From positions 26,789,322 through 26,853,321 of the forward strand of contig NC_052352.1 of the NCBI RefSeq assembly GCF_009727055.1: DNA of 64,000 nucleotides, in the 5' to 3' direction. The DNA is from Benincasa hispida. Taxonomy: Eukaryota > Streptophyta > Magnoliopsida > Cucurbitales > Cucurbitaceae. Of the stretch, positions 46,433 through 59,050 are shown in pieces. The first letter of the stretch is position 1, and every line of letters begins with the position of its first letter. A model generated the notes under the pieces. The model was not told the DNA's origin. It saw only the letters and a program-made list of their open reading frames with translations, and did no database searches. Position numbers and translations under genes: made by a program.

Positions 46433-47127
46433 TTAATAAAAATATATTAAAACCCTAACTTAACATTATTTCCAAGAATTTTAAATAGACTTTTCCCCTA
46501 CTCTCGTCAGCTAGTTGAACCACAAAACCAAATAGTCAGTCCCGACGTTTTTTTATTTCCCTATTTTCATATCCATATCGAATGTTTCCCCCACCCTTGT
46601 TGCACATCCTTGACGTTTCTTCATTTCCCTATTTCCATATCAGACGCTTTTCTACGGGTCGAATTAGTTAGCCCTGCGAATGCTTTCCAAGGTTTCTTTG
46701 TTTCGCTCGTCGTTCTCCGTCGATACTCATTGGTCGTCTTTCGTCAATAATCACCGTGTTCACCACCAGATTTGCGATGGTCAACATCAAATAATCGGCA
46801 TCGACACCAGAGTTGCCACTTTTGGCGCCAAACAATTGTGGTGAAGTAATTATTTTCATTTTATTTTAAACATTTGTTTTTATATTTTAGTTCTTGCAAT
46901 TTGACTTAATTAGATTTGTGTTGAAATTCAACATTTCTAGTTTATATATATGTATGTCTGTTGTTCAATAGTGTATGATTTATGCATATTTAGGTTGTTT
47001 TGAAATATATGTTTTTTGTGGTTCAATCTTCCACCATTGTTATGTATATATTCGGATTGCTTTCGTTTCCATTTTAATAAGTAAGTGTAAGTTGATTGTT
47101 ATTTATTTTAAGTTTAATTTGTGAAAG

Positions 47128-47680
47128 TTGGAGAATATACTTCCTTCTCATACCAAATTGACAAATAGCATTTCGTTATGTGCCCTAGGATTGAGTTACC
47201 AAAGAATAGATGCATGTCCAAATGATTGTTGTTTATATATGAAAAAGTATGCAAACATCACTAAATGTCCTAAGTGTAATTTATCAAGATGGAAGATACT
47301 TAAGAACTCAGATGAAGAGATAAAAGGAGTGGCTGCTAAACAATTGTGGTACTTTCTAATAGTTCCAAGGTTCATAAAGATGTTTAAGAGCTCTTAACAT
47401 GCAAAGAATTTTTGTGGGCATTCACAATAGTCGATTGTTGCCACACCAACATAGAAGGACTTTACTAACACGTGTTATGAAGATGATCTTGGAGATACTT
47501 CACTGCATTATCCTACAGTATCTAAATGGACAACGTCAACTGACATGGACGAAAGTGAAATTCCTTATATTCGAGATGATTGTAAGGGCATACGAGTTAA
47601 CAATTAAAAACTTATCAATATGTATTCATTGGAATATCAAGTTTTCTATCCTTTTGTTTTGTAGTTCACACTTTTAGTTC
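47128..47680 (+). pseudogene. CACTA transposase (TNP2-like) fragment
   Basis: Frame 47128-47397 has LGLSYQRIDACPNDCCLYMK, then ITKCPKCNLSRWKI and AAKQLWYFLIVPRFIKMFKS. This is the zinc-binding ACPNDC..CP.C..SRWK block of the TNP2 transposase family. A stop and frame change follow. At about 47535-47600 another frame reads DMDESEIPYIRDDCKGIRV, typical of a later TNP2-associated region, so the catalytic middle is deleted. No activity is expected. Confidence 0.85.
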
Positions 47681-48289
47681 ATGTCATCATTTTTTTTATT
47701 ATATGTGATGGTATAGATTATTTCTAATGTTAAAATGTGTGATAAAGGAAGTTAAGGAGATCTCAAAATATCTAGAAATCAGCCTAATGACACCTCTTCA
47801 AAGTTCTCCAGTAGCTCTATGTTGTTTGTTTGGAGAACTTGAGCATATTAAGTCACCAATCTAGATAAAAATACCTATTGACATATTCTGGATAAAAAAA
47901 AAAACGTTGCATATTGCTTGATGTGCTCCGTGATTTTTGCTGTATGTGTCCAATATCAACACCTTGCCTCGATGCGTACATGATGTAAGTGACATCATTA
48001 ACATAATACTGTCTTATGATTACACATTGGGTTGAATATTATTCACTATGGTTATTACATTCATAGGTACTTATACAAAACTATTGACAAGTCCAATACT
48101 TTGAGTTTGTACAAGTTCTTAGACACTAGATCTATTTCAATATCTTTGTATAAGTTCTTGGACATTGGATCTATTTCAATATCTACTTACAAAGAATCAC
48201 ATGCGCAAGTTCTCATGTTTCCTTATAATTTGGGGTATCTTGTGTAGAAATTGGGCATACATAGTTTAGTATCATTAGTCTAACAATTT

Positions 48290-48686
48290 CTATGTTTATT
48301 TGAACATATAGCAATCATTGGAGTTTGGTAGTTGTTGATTACACAAAAGGTGTTGTATTCTGGATGGATCCTTTGAAAAATTGTATCCATGAGGATGCTA
48401 TGGAAGTAGTTGGAATACATATGATACTTACTATACCATTTAACATACAGTGACTAACTATTTTATGTCAATAGTTAAAATCTTTTTCATTCCATGTATG
48501 CATCTGTAGGTCCTTCAACATCTCAAAAGAGAAGAAGCCAAGTTGGAAGGTCGTCAAGGTAGGTGAAATGACAATAAAAGTAAGTGGACAAGTTAGTTAA
48601 CAGGAAACTTATTTACCATATCTATGTTTCTTATGTTCTATGCACAGTGTCCTAAACAATTGAGTGTAGTTGAATGCAACTATTAT
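48290..48686 (+). pseudogene. Ulp1-like cysteine peptidase (C48), 5' part, in the CACTA element
   Basis: SNHWSLVVVDYTKGVVFWMD at 48310-48370 carries the catalytic His (HW) and Asp (WMDPL). An intron (GTAGGT..TGCACAG, about 48559-48648) separates the WKVVK exon from CPKQLSVVECNYY, which carries the catalytic Cys at about 48672. The coding sequence is cut at 48686 by a copia LTR and resumes at 60665. Ulp1-type proteases remove SUMO and are often carried by plant CACTA and MULE elements. The triad is visible but the gene is split. Confidence 0.8.
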
Positions 48687-48777
48687 TGAAGGAACTCTTA
48701 TACAAGAGTACTGTGGACTTTAAAAATAAAATGTTATGCTATGTATCGCTTATGCACACTACTGATGAAAGAATGAT

Positions 48778-50535
48778 TGATGCTTTATATACACTTACAA
48801 TAAAGACATTTTATGCGATACTACGTTTTAAGTGTATGCATTGATAGTGATATGCTCGTAGTATGCGATGAAGTAATGCGTGTCACAAGTTTCCTTGCGT
48901 TGAAACCAAGTATAATTCCAACGCAAGTTTCTCAGAGTGATCCGAGGTCGAACACGGGGATTTTTGTTGTTAAATGCGATACTTATGTGATACATGCGAC
49001 CGGTTATAGTAATTAATAAAGAATTTTGGATTGTATAGAAATATAAATTGCATTGAAAGTAAAAATGCGTTGATAAAGTAAATTCCTAAACTACTATGAT
49101 ACATGATACAAGGGTCGAGGACTGGTTATGAAGTTGTACAAAAGAATCTATGAATGCGATGGCAAGTCTTATGAATGAGACAAAAAGAGAATGAGTAAAA
49201 AGTAAAAACATCGCAAGCTCGTCAATCGCGTTAAGGACGTAACTAAGGTTCCGCTTTCCCTTGGCGTATACCTTTCAGTGATCGGCTGCGTTCCCATACG
49301 TCTATGGTGAAACAGAGATGAACGTGATGAATACAAGGTTGTTTTGATCTCTGGAAATACTTCTCGCTTTAGTTAACGCATTCTTCCAACCTTCTCTCGA
49401 TAGGCGGAATAACATCTTCACTTCTGCTCTCACAGGTGAAGATGCCGTCGAGTATGCTTTAGCTAAACTTATTGATTCCTTGACACAGATTGACTCACTC
49501 GCTTAATTCTCGCTGTTTACCCAGGGGATTAAGAACACATCATGGAGAAAATGGATGATAAATATATGGAAAGAGACAGAGAGATGATAACGATGACTAT
49601 GGTAACATTTAATTCTAAAATTAAGCGTTTGATACATGTTTGTGAATGAGGGATTAAAGAAGATGAACACAGACAATGAATTAGAGAATAGAAACAAATA
49701 CGGAAAGAGTGTCAACGTCTTGACACAGATCCCGATCGGAGACTTGTGCTTGTCGGCGTATGGATGTGGTGGAGAGGAAAGCTTCCCTCTTAGGCTTGCT
49801 TTCCCAGTAGCATTGACCTTTTGTATAGAGCTTCAACTTCGGGAATCAGAAGAATTATTTGCTTGGAGACTCACCTTTCAGCCTTGTCTCGTAGTTCTCC
49901 CGGATTTACTCTGTAAGTCTCTTCAGACTAGCCTCTCTCCCCATATCAGTATATTTTTAAGGGAATTTGAGGAAGCTATTTATAGACAAGACCTTGGCTC
50001 TTTCAATTTGTGGTTCCCACTATATAATTATAGTAATTCCTACAATGGCGTAATGGAAAATTCCTTTCTGTTCCACGATCAATCCATCAGAATTGCACAA
50101 CAAAAAGCTGTACACTTGTCAGAATCGTCCGCGAATGCGTTGCTCTTCACATCTTCGATCTATCATCGCACGCGGTGTTGTTTTTATTACTGCATGCGGT
50201 TGAAATGCGTTGATCACTAAAGCTCATGATCGATGTCGCATGCGCCGTCATTGCGTTGATCATCTATTCGTTCTTGATCGATTGGTGCATGCGATGTAGA
50301 TGCGTTGTACATTTTGTCTTCGAGCCATTAACACATGCGGCGACCTATTTCCTGCAAAACAGAGACTGAAACATTCTAATTCGTCATCGCAATGGTGTTA
50401 GTGGGTGCATTTACGACATTTCATAATTTTTATATTTCTCAGCCAATTCTTATACTATCGACGCAACTCTTCTTTCTTTTTGCCGCAATATCTAAATAAG
50501 ACAGCATAAATAACTTGTATTTTTATAAGTTATCA
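48778..50535 (-). mobile_element. Athila-like 3' LTR, minus strand
   Basis: On the minus strand it starts TGATAACTTATA directly after a PPT-like AAATTTGGGGTG and ends ..AAAGCATCA. The length, about 1.76 kb, matches 4140-5881. Its end region (TTATACTTGGTTTCAACGCA) resembles 5790-5830. The central part differs, so this is a different subfamily. It contains a clear TATA box. Antisense frames here (49636-50220) are not regarded as genes. Confidence 0.72.
49976..49985 (-). promoter_or_regulatory. TATA box in the minus-strand Athila-like LTR
   Basis: On the minus strand CTATAAATAG, a consensus plant TATA box, lies within the LTR with a CT-rich stretch downstream. It is the likely core promoter of this LTR family. 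Confidence 0.5.
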
Positions 50536-51387
50536 CACCCCAAATTTAGATATATGCTTGTTCTCAAGCATATCTTCAACTCAGGCAATTTCGCTCAATT
50601 CCTATCCTAATTTTGCGTCGATTGGTTGCTCTGAATGCTCCACCTCTACAACATTAATTAACAATGCAATTTCCTTCTATTCTTTAACAATTCATCAACA
50701 TGCTCTACTTTATTCTTTTATACAACAAGTATCTACTCAAAAATTCCCTTATTGTTTTGAGAAGAATGTTTACCTCTTATCGCAAAAACAATTAGGTGCG
50801 TCTTTATGCGGTGGTCTGGTTTGCGTCATCTTATTAGAGACTGTTGATCATGGTTACACCCTTCGTTTTGGCTTGCTCCCATGGGTGTCATGCGAGCATC
50901 CAACTACGGTTATGTTCCAATCTCAACTTCAACTCTTGATTTTCAGCCAAGTTTTACTTTTGCTGGTCAGAGGAGTTGTCTCTTGTATTATTATTCTCTC
51001 TTTTTTTCTTTCTTTTCATATTGCGTCGATCTTGGAAACCTACTTTCGTTCTGACTTGCTCCCATAGTGACATGCGAACATCCAACTACGAGCAGGTTCC
51101 TTTCACGACTTAACTCTTATCAGGTTGGGATTTTCCCTTGCGCTGACATTGGAGTTTTTATGATTTTTTTTATAATGAACGCATTTTCCTAATAATGATC
51201 GCATCTGCTCAAACCTTCCCCACCCCCAAATTTAGAGAGACGCAAGATTCTCATTGTGTTGTTTTGGACAGAAAAGACAAAACACTTAGCCAAAATTTTG
51301 AAAAGAAAGTTTGAGCAGAGTCTTGAAATAGAAAAGGTAAAACAGTGCTATTGTTATGAATTATCTAAGTGTTAGTCAGAAAACGCC
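50536..51387 (-). mobile_element. Athila-like 3' internal non-coding region, minus strand
   Basis: Reverse-complement counterpart of about 3540-4139. It keeps the paired GTTGGATG..CGCATGACA..CAAGCCAAAACG motif (50860-50911 and 51043-51092) and the PPT. The rest of the element (gag, pol, 5' LTR) is not present upstream. A 169-codon plus-strand frame at 50558-51067 is antisense to it. Confidence 0.65.
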
Positions 51388-52755
51388 GGCACAATTATCC
51401 CATAATTGTCCAATTAAAAATAATAAATATAATCATATTATATTCATTAACCTATGGTTTAATATCACATATATACCATAGTGTTTTCTCCTCCACTAGA
51501 TATAAATCATATTTATATCATTTTCCTCCAAATTAATGTATCTCATACATAAAGTCAATTATATCAAATATAATTATCCAGTTCAATCATATCATATATA
51601 ATCGAACTTCCTCTTGTTAATTTGAACACTTTAAACTGACCCAAAAACTGATTCTCAACTTGAATCCATTGAGCTACTAAGGGGACCTTATGGACCTATG
51701 GCTCGAAGCTCCAACGGTACATGAATAGCTAACTAAACTCTTTAGCCACGAGATCCACCATCCGTTCACTGTCAGGCATTCCACTAATCACAAGCCTGTC
51801 ACCACTTCTCTCAAAAGCAACTAATTGGGCTTTCAGTTTCTTTTTCATGAGTTGGAAGTTTCACCAACCTAACCTGTGAGCAAGCCCACGATGAAAGACT
51901 AAGTCCAAAAGCACTGAATGATGAACTTTGCACCTACAGGAGGGCCAAGCCAGAATGGAATTCATATCTCCTTCGTCTGGTCGAGAAGAAAGCGCTTGAG
52001 GAGATTTAAGGACTACGATCTCTTAGAGCTATTTTTTTCTTATTAGAGGAGAAAAAGAAAAAATCCTTGGAAAAACCGAGAGACTTTAGAGGCCTCTCTT
52101 CCCATATATCTGACTGACAAAGGGAAGAGAGCAACCATCTAATCCATTCCTTGCCTTACTTAGTTTACGGGCTTGAAGAGGTTATTGCCTGTACCATTAG
52201 CCTACGATTGTTGGCATATTAGACTACGGGCTATAACTAGCTTGAATGGATTGCCTACCTTTCATAGCTTACTAATAGATACTAGTAGGAACTACAAACA
52301 ACTATCAAGACCGGATCAATTCTTTTTACCACAGATATATTTCTGTGCCCATTGGATATAACCAATCAAAAGTACGATAACCCTTCATAGATGTTCGTAA
52401 GTACAGTCGGGCCAATTTACCGTTTTGCCCCTATAGTTACATTTAACTTCTTAGGTACCACTGATCCCTCTAATGAACACAACATAGTCCTACTATGTGT
52501 AGACACCTCTTGAGCCATGAGAAGATGTATGACGCCACATCGTTTAAGCTTTGGGATCAGCCCTTAAGGGAGCAATCTATCTACTTACCCCTGCTTCAGG
52601 AAAGGAGTGAATTCCATCTTGTGTAGCTGAGTTCCTAGTTCTCAAAACAGACGAAACCCCAAAGTGATAGGTTTGAGTCGGAGACCTGGCCATTCGCACC
52701 CATGCAAATCAAAGGACCACCCTCAAAGGCAGGAGTTCCCAACTCACTTAGGATT
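51388..52755 (-). repeat. Middle part of the interrupted copia LTR
   Basis: Follows 8225-9045 of the solo LTR in the same order (CAATTATCCCATAATTGTCC, then TCAACTTGAATCCA, GGGGACCTTATGGACCTATG). The LTR sequence is interrupted by an unrelated segment at 51788-52320 and resumes at TTTTTACCACAGATATATTT. Confidence 0.85.
51788..52320. other. Unidentified 533-bp segment inside a copia LTR
   Basis: Replaces about 15 bp of LTR between CATTCCACTAA and TTTTTACCACAG. It is visibly less AT-rich than its surroundings and has no TSD, inverted ends or coding frame. Its look (CTTCGTCTGGTCGAGAAGAA, GCTTGAATGGATTGCC) recalls plant mitochondrial intergenic DNA, so an organelle-derived insertion is possible. 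I cannot confirm this. Confidence 0.35.
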
Positions 52756-53478
52756 TGTTGGGGTTGATACCCTAAAGTTTCATGTCCTGTAGTTTGTAAA
52801 TAGCTTGTACGAATGCTTGTGTTGTATAATATATGATATTTTACTTCACATTTTTTATTTTGCTCAGTTACATGTTTTATTTACTTTACCACAAACCAAT
52901 AAACTTAAAATCCCTGGTTATCTGTATGTAATTCAAGCATGTATGTGGTGACATACAAGTGAATCATGTCTTGAGTGATAACCAAAATGGTCTGTAGTAT
53001 AAGGATATAGGAGGGAAACCTTATCCTAGTAACGCTACGGATGCGGCCCGCTTTGTGGAATGGTCACAAGTGTTGTGACTTGTCACAGATGATCTGATCT
53101 TGATCATTCGTGTTATAGACATGTGAGCGGGGGCGTCCTATACAAAGAGTTTGTATAAGACCTGACCACGAAGTGTTAACGTCTCGTTATATAACACCGT
53201 TCATGACAGAGACGTCACTTCACTAGGATGACCATAGGTAACAAGACCTCAATCCTGAGTGAGTTGGGAACTCCCTCGCCATTAGGGGCGGTCCTTTAAT
53301 TTGTATGGGTGCGAGTGGCCAGGTCACTGATTCAAACCCACCATTTTGAGGATTTGTCTGATTTGAGAGATGGAAACTCAGCTTCACAAGATGGGATTCA
53401 CTCCTTCCCCGAGGTAGGGGTAAGTAGATAGATAGCTCCCTTAAGGTCTGATTCTGGGGCTTGAACGATGTGGCCGCC
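52756..53478 (+). repeat. Truncated copia LTR, plus strand
   Basis: Starts TGTTGGGGTTGATACCC, identical to the 3' LTR start at 18663. It follows that LTR to about GAACGATGTGGC, where a second LTR type begins. It appears inserted in the minus-strand LTR at GGATT (52751-52755). Only the first ~720 bp are present. Confidence 0.8.
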
Positions 53479-54915
53479 TGTTGAATTTTATGTTCCTAAA
53501 AACTCGTAGTTTGTAAATTAATAAACATATTCTATTTATTTTTTTTGATAAATTTGTTATTAAAATTGTAATCTTGAATCCAATAAACTAAGGTCCTGAG
53601 GCTATTTAATGTAGTTTGAACTTTATGTAGTGACATAAAGGTGGATCAAGTTCAAATATTATAGCCAAAATGGTCTATAGTATATGAATAGGTTGGACAC
53701 CTTATTCTGGGGACAATTGGATGCGGCTCACTTTGTAGTTAGTAAAACGATGTGATCCTGAATCGTTCATATAGAGATATGTGAGTGGGAGCATCCTATG
53801 CAATGAGTTTGCATAAGATTGAACCATGAAATAGTCACTTTTTATGTATAAAACTGACTATTTCGTTAATTGATGACCTAGGTAACTTAATCTTAATCCT
53901 GAGCTAACTATGAACTCCTGTTTACTCGGAATTATCCTTAGATCTGCATAAGTGAGGGAAGCTCATCATCCCTGGCCCAATAAGCCTACCCTATTTCAGG
54001 GGTAAGATCGGGTGGATAGCTGGGAACCATTAGGGGTGCAAGACAGAATTTCACTTCTACCCATTATAGGGATAGTAGATAGGTTGTTCCCTTTAGTACT
54101 AAATACCAGGTCTTGAACAAGGGGCCCCACCCTCTCCTCTGGCCCGAGAGGGATTCGATTTATAGGTTGGACCTTAAACCAATTGTTCATTAGAGGATCA
54201 GTGGAACTTAAGGAACAAGATGTAGTCTTGGGGGTAAAACGATTTTTATGACCCACCGAGATTACGAACAACTTGTGAAGGATTAGCTTACTAATTTCAT
54301 GGTTATATTCAAATGGACACAAAATATATACTATAGTGAGGGGAATGCAACTACGGGACTCTAATGGAATGACCCGTTAGTTAACGAATGTTGATTAGCT
54401 CCGTCTAAAGAGTTTAGCTAGCTAATCTCGGATCGTTGGAGCCCATGATCTATAGATCCATTAGGTTCCCCTGCTAGCTCATATGGAATAAACTTAGAAC
54501 AGTATGATAGAATAATTCGAATAGTTCGAATTAGGTGAAGAGAGAGAAACCGACAAGTATATGTGATATAGTGGTCGGGTTTTTTAGTTTAGAGATACAA
54601 CTTTAATATCTAAATGTGATTTAAATATCAAGAATATGAATATGTTCATATTCGGAAGCTCGAAAATAATGGAAATGGTCAAAAATGCAAAAAGTCAAAG
54701 AGTTGACTTTTGACTTTGAAAAGTCAAACTTTGACCGACCTTATATTTAAATGTGATTTGAATTTTGAGAAAATGAATGTGGATTCATGCTCGGGAGGTC
54801 AAAATTAGTCAACATGGAAAAATCATAAAAAGTCAAAATGTTGACTTTTTGGTCAAAGTTTGGATAATTCTACTAACAAACTAGTAGGCTAGATGTTGGC
54901 TTATAGTGGAGACAT
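53479..54915 (+). repeat. Copia LTR of the second subfamily, truncated at its 3' end
   Basis: Starts TGTTGAATTTTATG and follows the general copia LTR order (AGTGACATAAAGGTGGATCA, GTGAGTGGGAGCATCC, CTCCTCTGGCCCGAGAGG). It corresponds, in reverse, to the solo LTR at 39857-41668. The 3' third has repeated AAAGTCAAA/TTGACTTTT words (54680-54860). It breaks off near 54915, where Athila-like LTR sequence starts. Confidence 0.7.
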
Positions 54916-55167
54916 TAAGCCCGCTACATTTACTTATTTTTCATCATGGCAAACAACAATCTCAACAACTATTGATTTATTTGGTTACCACAAAGTTTCA
55001 TAAAAATTACCACCGCAACTTGTTTTCACAAGTCCCTGATTCGACCCTGGACTTACCAGGAAATTCAGTAAAATTTACACTTGGATTCCGCTGAGGAAAC
55101 TTGAGTGCTCAACGCAATTTCACCATCGCATATCATCCATAATTTCACTTCATAAAATAACGCATCA
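54916..55167 (+). repeat. Terminal piece of an Athila-like 5' LTR
   Basis: Parallels 5655-5881: CAACAACT.TTGATTTATT, GGTTACC.CAAAGTT, TTCGACCCTG.ACTTACCAGG, and the end ..CGCATCA. It lies directly before the PBS of the element that follows. Confidence 0.8.
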
Positions 55168-55173
55168 AGTTTT

Positions 55174-55191
55174 TGGTGCCGTGGCCAGGGA
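55174..55191 (+). other. Primer-binding site (tRNA-Asp type) of the Athila-like element
   Basis: TGGTGCCGTGGCCAGGGA is close to the sequence complementary to the 3' end of plant tRNA-Asp (consensus TGGCGCCGTTGCCGGGGA), the usual primer of Athila/Tat elements. It lies six bases after the LTR end. Confidence 0.75.
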
Positions 55192-55334
55192 CTTCGGCAA
55201 AATAGTGTGCTAACGGCAATTTTTCTGAATTCTTTACAGACTCTTAATCTCTGGCGAATTACGACTCGGAGATTGAGAGGATATTCAGGCGGAGATTAAA
55301 AGATCGTCAACAACAACAGTCAGATAAAGAAGAG

Positions 55335-56890
55335 ATGGAGAAGCAGCCTGGAAACGGAGCACCAAACGAAAACAACGTCATGGTGAATCCAATCCTTCTG
55401 GCTAACGATCGCAATAGACCCATTAAGGACTATGCATTGCCAAACCTATATGATTTTTCTCCAGGAATCATGAGACCTGCCCTTGATGGAAGCAGATTCA
55501 AAATGAAACTGGTGATGCTGCAGATGACCAGACTGTAGGACAATTCGGAGGCCAGCATGGCGAGAACTCGCATGCCCACCTCTGTAGTTTTATCGAAATC
55601 TGCAATACTTTTGTGTTCCCGAACATCTCTGCCGAAGAGGTTCGACTAACTTTGTTCCCATTTTCTCTTTGTGATCAGGCAAAGAAATGAGCGTATTCTC
55701 TTGAACTGGGAGAGTTCACTTCATGGGAACAGGCCGTAGAGAAATTTATGAAGAAATATTTTCCGCCTATTGAGAACGCTAGACGAAGGAAACTCATAAC
55801 AAATTTTGAACAAGACATGGATGAATCGCTCAGTGATGCCTGGGGAGTTTTAAAAGGTTGGTCCAGGACTGTCCACACAATGGTTTGCCAGACTGCCTTC
55901 AGATGAAAATCTTTTATCATGGTTTAAATCCCGCTTCGCAGACCGCTGCCAATGTGGCAACCGCTGGTGGTTTGCTTGATAAAATGTATGACGAGGCTAA
56001 GAATATCTTAGATCGCATCTCTAAGAACCATGAAGATTGGAGGGAGAGTGATTAGAGACTGAGAATTAAGGACAATGACGCAAGTAATAGTGCTATTGCT
56101 TCACTACAGAATCAGATGACCGCAATGATGAACTTAATTTAGGGAATTGAGATCAGCAGCCCAACACCGCAAAATGGGCAAATCAATGCAATTAGTCAAA
56201 ACACCGCAAGGTGTGCGACTTGTGGTGATGGGCACGCAATGGAAGAATGCCCATAGAATCCATAGTCTATTTACTTTGTGAAAAATAACCCTTTTTCGAA
56301 TACCTATAACCTCGGGTGGAGAAACCACCCGAATTTTACATGGAAGAATCAACAGCAGAATTTCCAACCTATAGCGCAAAAAGAAAGGCCACAAGGATTC
56401 TTCCCACACAACAACGGTCAGACAAGCAATCAAGCGAGTAGCTCACAACCGCCGCAATCTCTCCCTTGGAGAGCTTATTGAAGCAATATATAGAGAAAAA
56501 CGAAACGATGCTTCAAAGTCAGGCTACGTCCATCCGCAATCTAGAATTACAGATGGGCCAGATTGTAAGTGAGCTAAAAAACAGACAGCAAGGGGCTTTG
56601 CCGAGTTCAACAGAACTCCCACGCAACCCAGAAGGATCAGGTAAAGAGCAATGTCAAGTTGTGACATTGTGAAGTGGGAAAACTGTGGAAGGAGAAAAGA
56701 AGGAGCTTAGTCGGACAGCTCTCATTGCGGTAGAACCTAAAGTTGCGATGATGCAAGAAGAAGAAAGAGAAAAAGAAGTAATAGAGCCAGAGGTTGCGTC
56801 AACCTCAAAGCCAACTAAGACAGGGACCGTGAGAGTGCAGTTACCACCTTTTCCGCAGAGAATAAGAAAGAAAAAGAATGAAGAGGTATA
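55335..56890 (+). pseudogene. Athila-like gag
   Basis: MEKQPGNGAPNEN begins at 55335. Frame-shifted capsid blocks follow: PNISAEEVRLTLFPF and LGEFTSWEQAVEKFMKKYFP at 55610-55760, and a segment reading TVHNGLPDCLQMKIFYHGLN at about 55870-55925. A knuckle-like CATCGDGHAMEEC lies at about 56218, then an NPFSNTYNLGWRNHPNFTW stretch. The tail (56466-56890) is Gln/Glu-rich with SSTELPRN. Several stops and frameshifts make it non-functional. The order is normal for Athila gag. Confidence 0.82.
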
Positions 56891-56960
56891 ATACCAATGC
56901 TTTCTATCTATGTTATAACAATTACATATTAATATTCCATTCAGTGAAGCGATTGAGAAA

Positions 56961-57638
56961 ATGCCTGCCTACGCAAAGTTTCTGAAGGATATGGTAACCA
57001 AGAAGAGGGGAGCTGGTAAGTTTGCCACGGTGGCTTTAACGCAAAGTTCGAAATCAATCATTCTACCGAAGATGAGCGATCCTGGGAGGTTTACTATATC
57101 TTACTCCATAGGAGGACTGTACATCGGGCAAACCTTGTATGACCTTGGAGCCAGTATCAATTTGATGCCTCTGTCGATCTTTAAGCAGCTGAATGTGGGG
57201 CAACTCGTACCCACGACCGTGACTCTCCAACTGGCCGATCGATCTCTGGTGCATCCAGAGGGAAAGGTGAAAGATGTGTTGATCATCATTGATAAATTTA
57301 TCCTACCAGCCGACTTCATCATCTTAGATTATGAGGTCGACAAAGATGTGCCCATCATCTTGGGGCGACTATTTTTATCAACAGATCGTGCTCAGATTGA
57401 TGTGCATAAAGGGGAGATCACTTTGAGCATCAACAGACAGAAGCTTAAGTTCAACATAATCCGTGCCATGAAGTTTCCTAACGAAGAAGACCTGCATGAC
57501 TCAAATGACGACCAAAATTTGATTGAAGAAGAAAAGTTTGATGAAGAAAATGAAGAAGAGGATGCCAACACATCCGTTGCTGTCTGTAATGCGATCATAA
57601 CAAAAACAAGCAAGGAAGAAGAGATGATCGCAAACTAA
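56961..57638 (+). pseudogene. Athila-like aspartic protease region
   Basis: A 225-codon open frame begins MPAYAKFLKDMVTKKR. The retropepsin block LYDLGASINLMPLSIFKQLN carries the catalytic Asp in DLGAS. The flap region FILPADFIILDYEV and PIILGRLFLSTDRAQIDVHK follow, then an acidic tail (SFESCR-antisense region, EEENEEED). This is the longest intact stretch of the element. The equivalent part of the first element is at 2305-2740. Confidence 0.88.
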
Positions 57639-57727
57639 GAAGAAGAGCCAATAGAAAAAGAAGACAGAAAAACAACGCAACCATCCCTAGTAGAACCACC
57701 AACATTGGAATTAAAGACCCTACCGAA

Positions 57728-59050
57728 TCATTTAAAGTACGCATTTTTGGAGTAGAATGAGAAGATGCCAGTTATTATTTCCTCTGCGCTTAACGAAGAC
57801 CAGGAGAATGCGTAGATGAGCATTCTGAGGAAACATGTTCGAGCAATTGGCTGGACGCTCGCCAACATTCGAGGAATTAGCCCAGCGTACTGTATGCACC
57901 GCATTCGTCTTGAAGAGGACCACAAGGCAACGATCGAACATCAACGCAGGCTCAACCCTGCGATGAAAGAATTTGTTAAAAAGAAGATCATTAAATGGTT
58001 AGATGCAGACATTATTTATCCTATAGAAGACTAGGACAAGACCACATTCACCTGCCCATATGGGACCTTTACTTTTCGCCACATGTCGTTCGGCCTCTGC
58101 AATGTGCCAAGCAAGTTCCAAAGGTGCATGATGGCCATCTTTTCAGACTATCTTGAGGACTCTGTTGAAATCTTTATGGACGACTTCTCTGTTTATGGGA
58201 ACACCTTATGAAGTCTATCTAGCCAACTTGAGAAGATACTGAAAAGATGCGAAGAGACGAATCTTGGTGCTTAACTGCGAAAATGCTATTTCATGGTAAA
58301 ATGAGGGTAAATTAGTGTTGGGGCACAAGGTTTCCTGGGATAGTTGGAGGTGGATAAAAGCAAAAATCGAAAACAATTGAAAAAACTTCACCTCCAACAA
58401 GCGTGAAGGTGTACGAATTTTCTTGGGGCACGATGGATTCTATAGACGCTTTGTCAAAGATTTTTCGAAAATAAACACGACCACTGGGTGCGTTATTAGA
58501 GCTGATAGAAAATTGATTTTGACGACAATTGCCTCAACCATTCAAGAGTATTGAAGAATACGCTGATTACTGCACCCGTATTGATTGCACCGGACTGGAC
58601 ACTTCCTTTTGAAATAATGTGTGATGCAAGCGAGTATGCAATGGGAGCAACTTTGGCACAGAAGAGAAAAACAATCTTGCATCCCATCGCATATGTGAGT
58701 AAAACAAATCCTGCTTAGACAAATTATACCACCACAGAAAAAGAGCTTCTGGCAGTAATTTTTCCGTTGGAAAAATTTTGAGCATATCTGCTGGGGACAA
58801 AGGTACTTATCCATACTGATTACTCGGAAATAAAGTACTTAATAACAAAGAAGGACGCAAAGCCGAGGTTGATCAAATGGGTTCTCCTTCTTCAAGAATT
58901 TGATATAGAAATAATTGATCGAAAGTGGATGAAGAACCAAGTTGTGGATCACTTGTCCAGATTGGAAAATCCTGAGGTTGACCGCAATGAGTCTAAGGTG
59001 AGTGCGGTGTTCCCGGATGAGCAGTTGTTCCATATTAAAGAATTTCTTTG
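57728..59050 (+). pseudogene. Athila-like reverse transcriptase and RNase H, internally deleted
   Basis: RT begins RRLNPAMKEFVKKKIIKWLD and DADIIYPIED, then jumps straight to DKTTFTCPYGTFTFRHMSFG. About 90 codons that normally hold the first RT motifs, including the first catalytic Asp, are missing at about 58032. The VEIFMDDFSVYGNT block keeps the catalytic FMDD (58170-58200). RNase H parts follow: [39 protein letters not shown] and [21 protein letters not shown]. Many stops are present. Confidence 0.87.

Noticed and set aside
49636..50220. 194-codon plus-strand frame
   Set aside because: Lies antisense inside an Athila-like LTR and shows no family resemblance.
50558..51067. 169-codon plus-strand frame
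   Set aside because: Antisense to the PPT-proximal non-coding region of the minus-strand Athila-like element; the homologous segment in the first element is not open.
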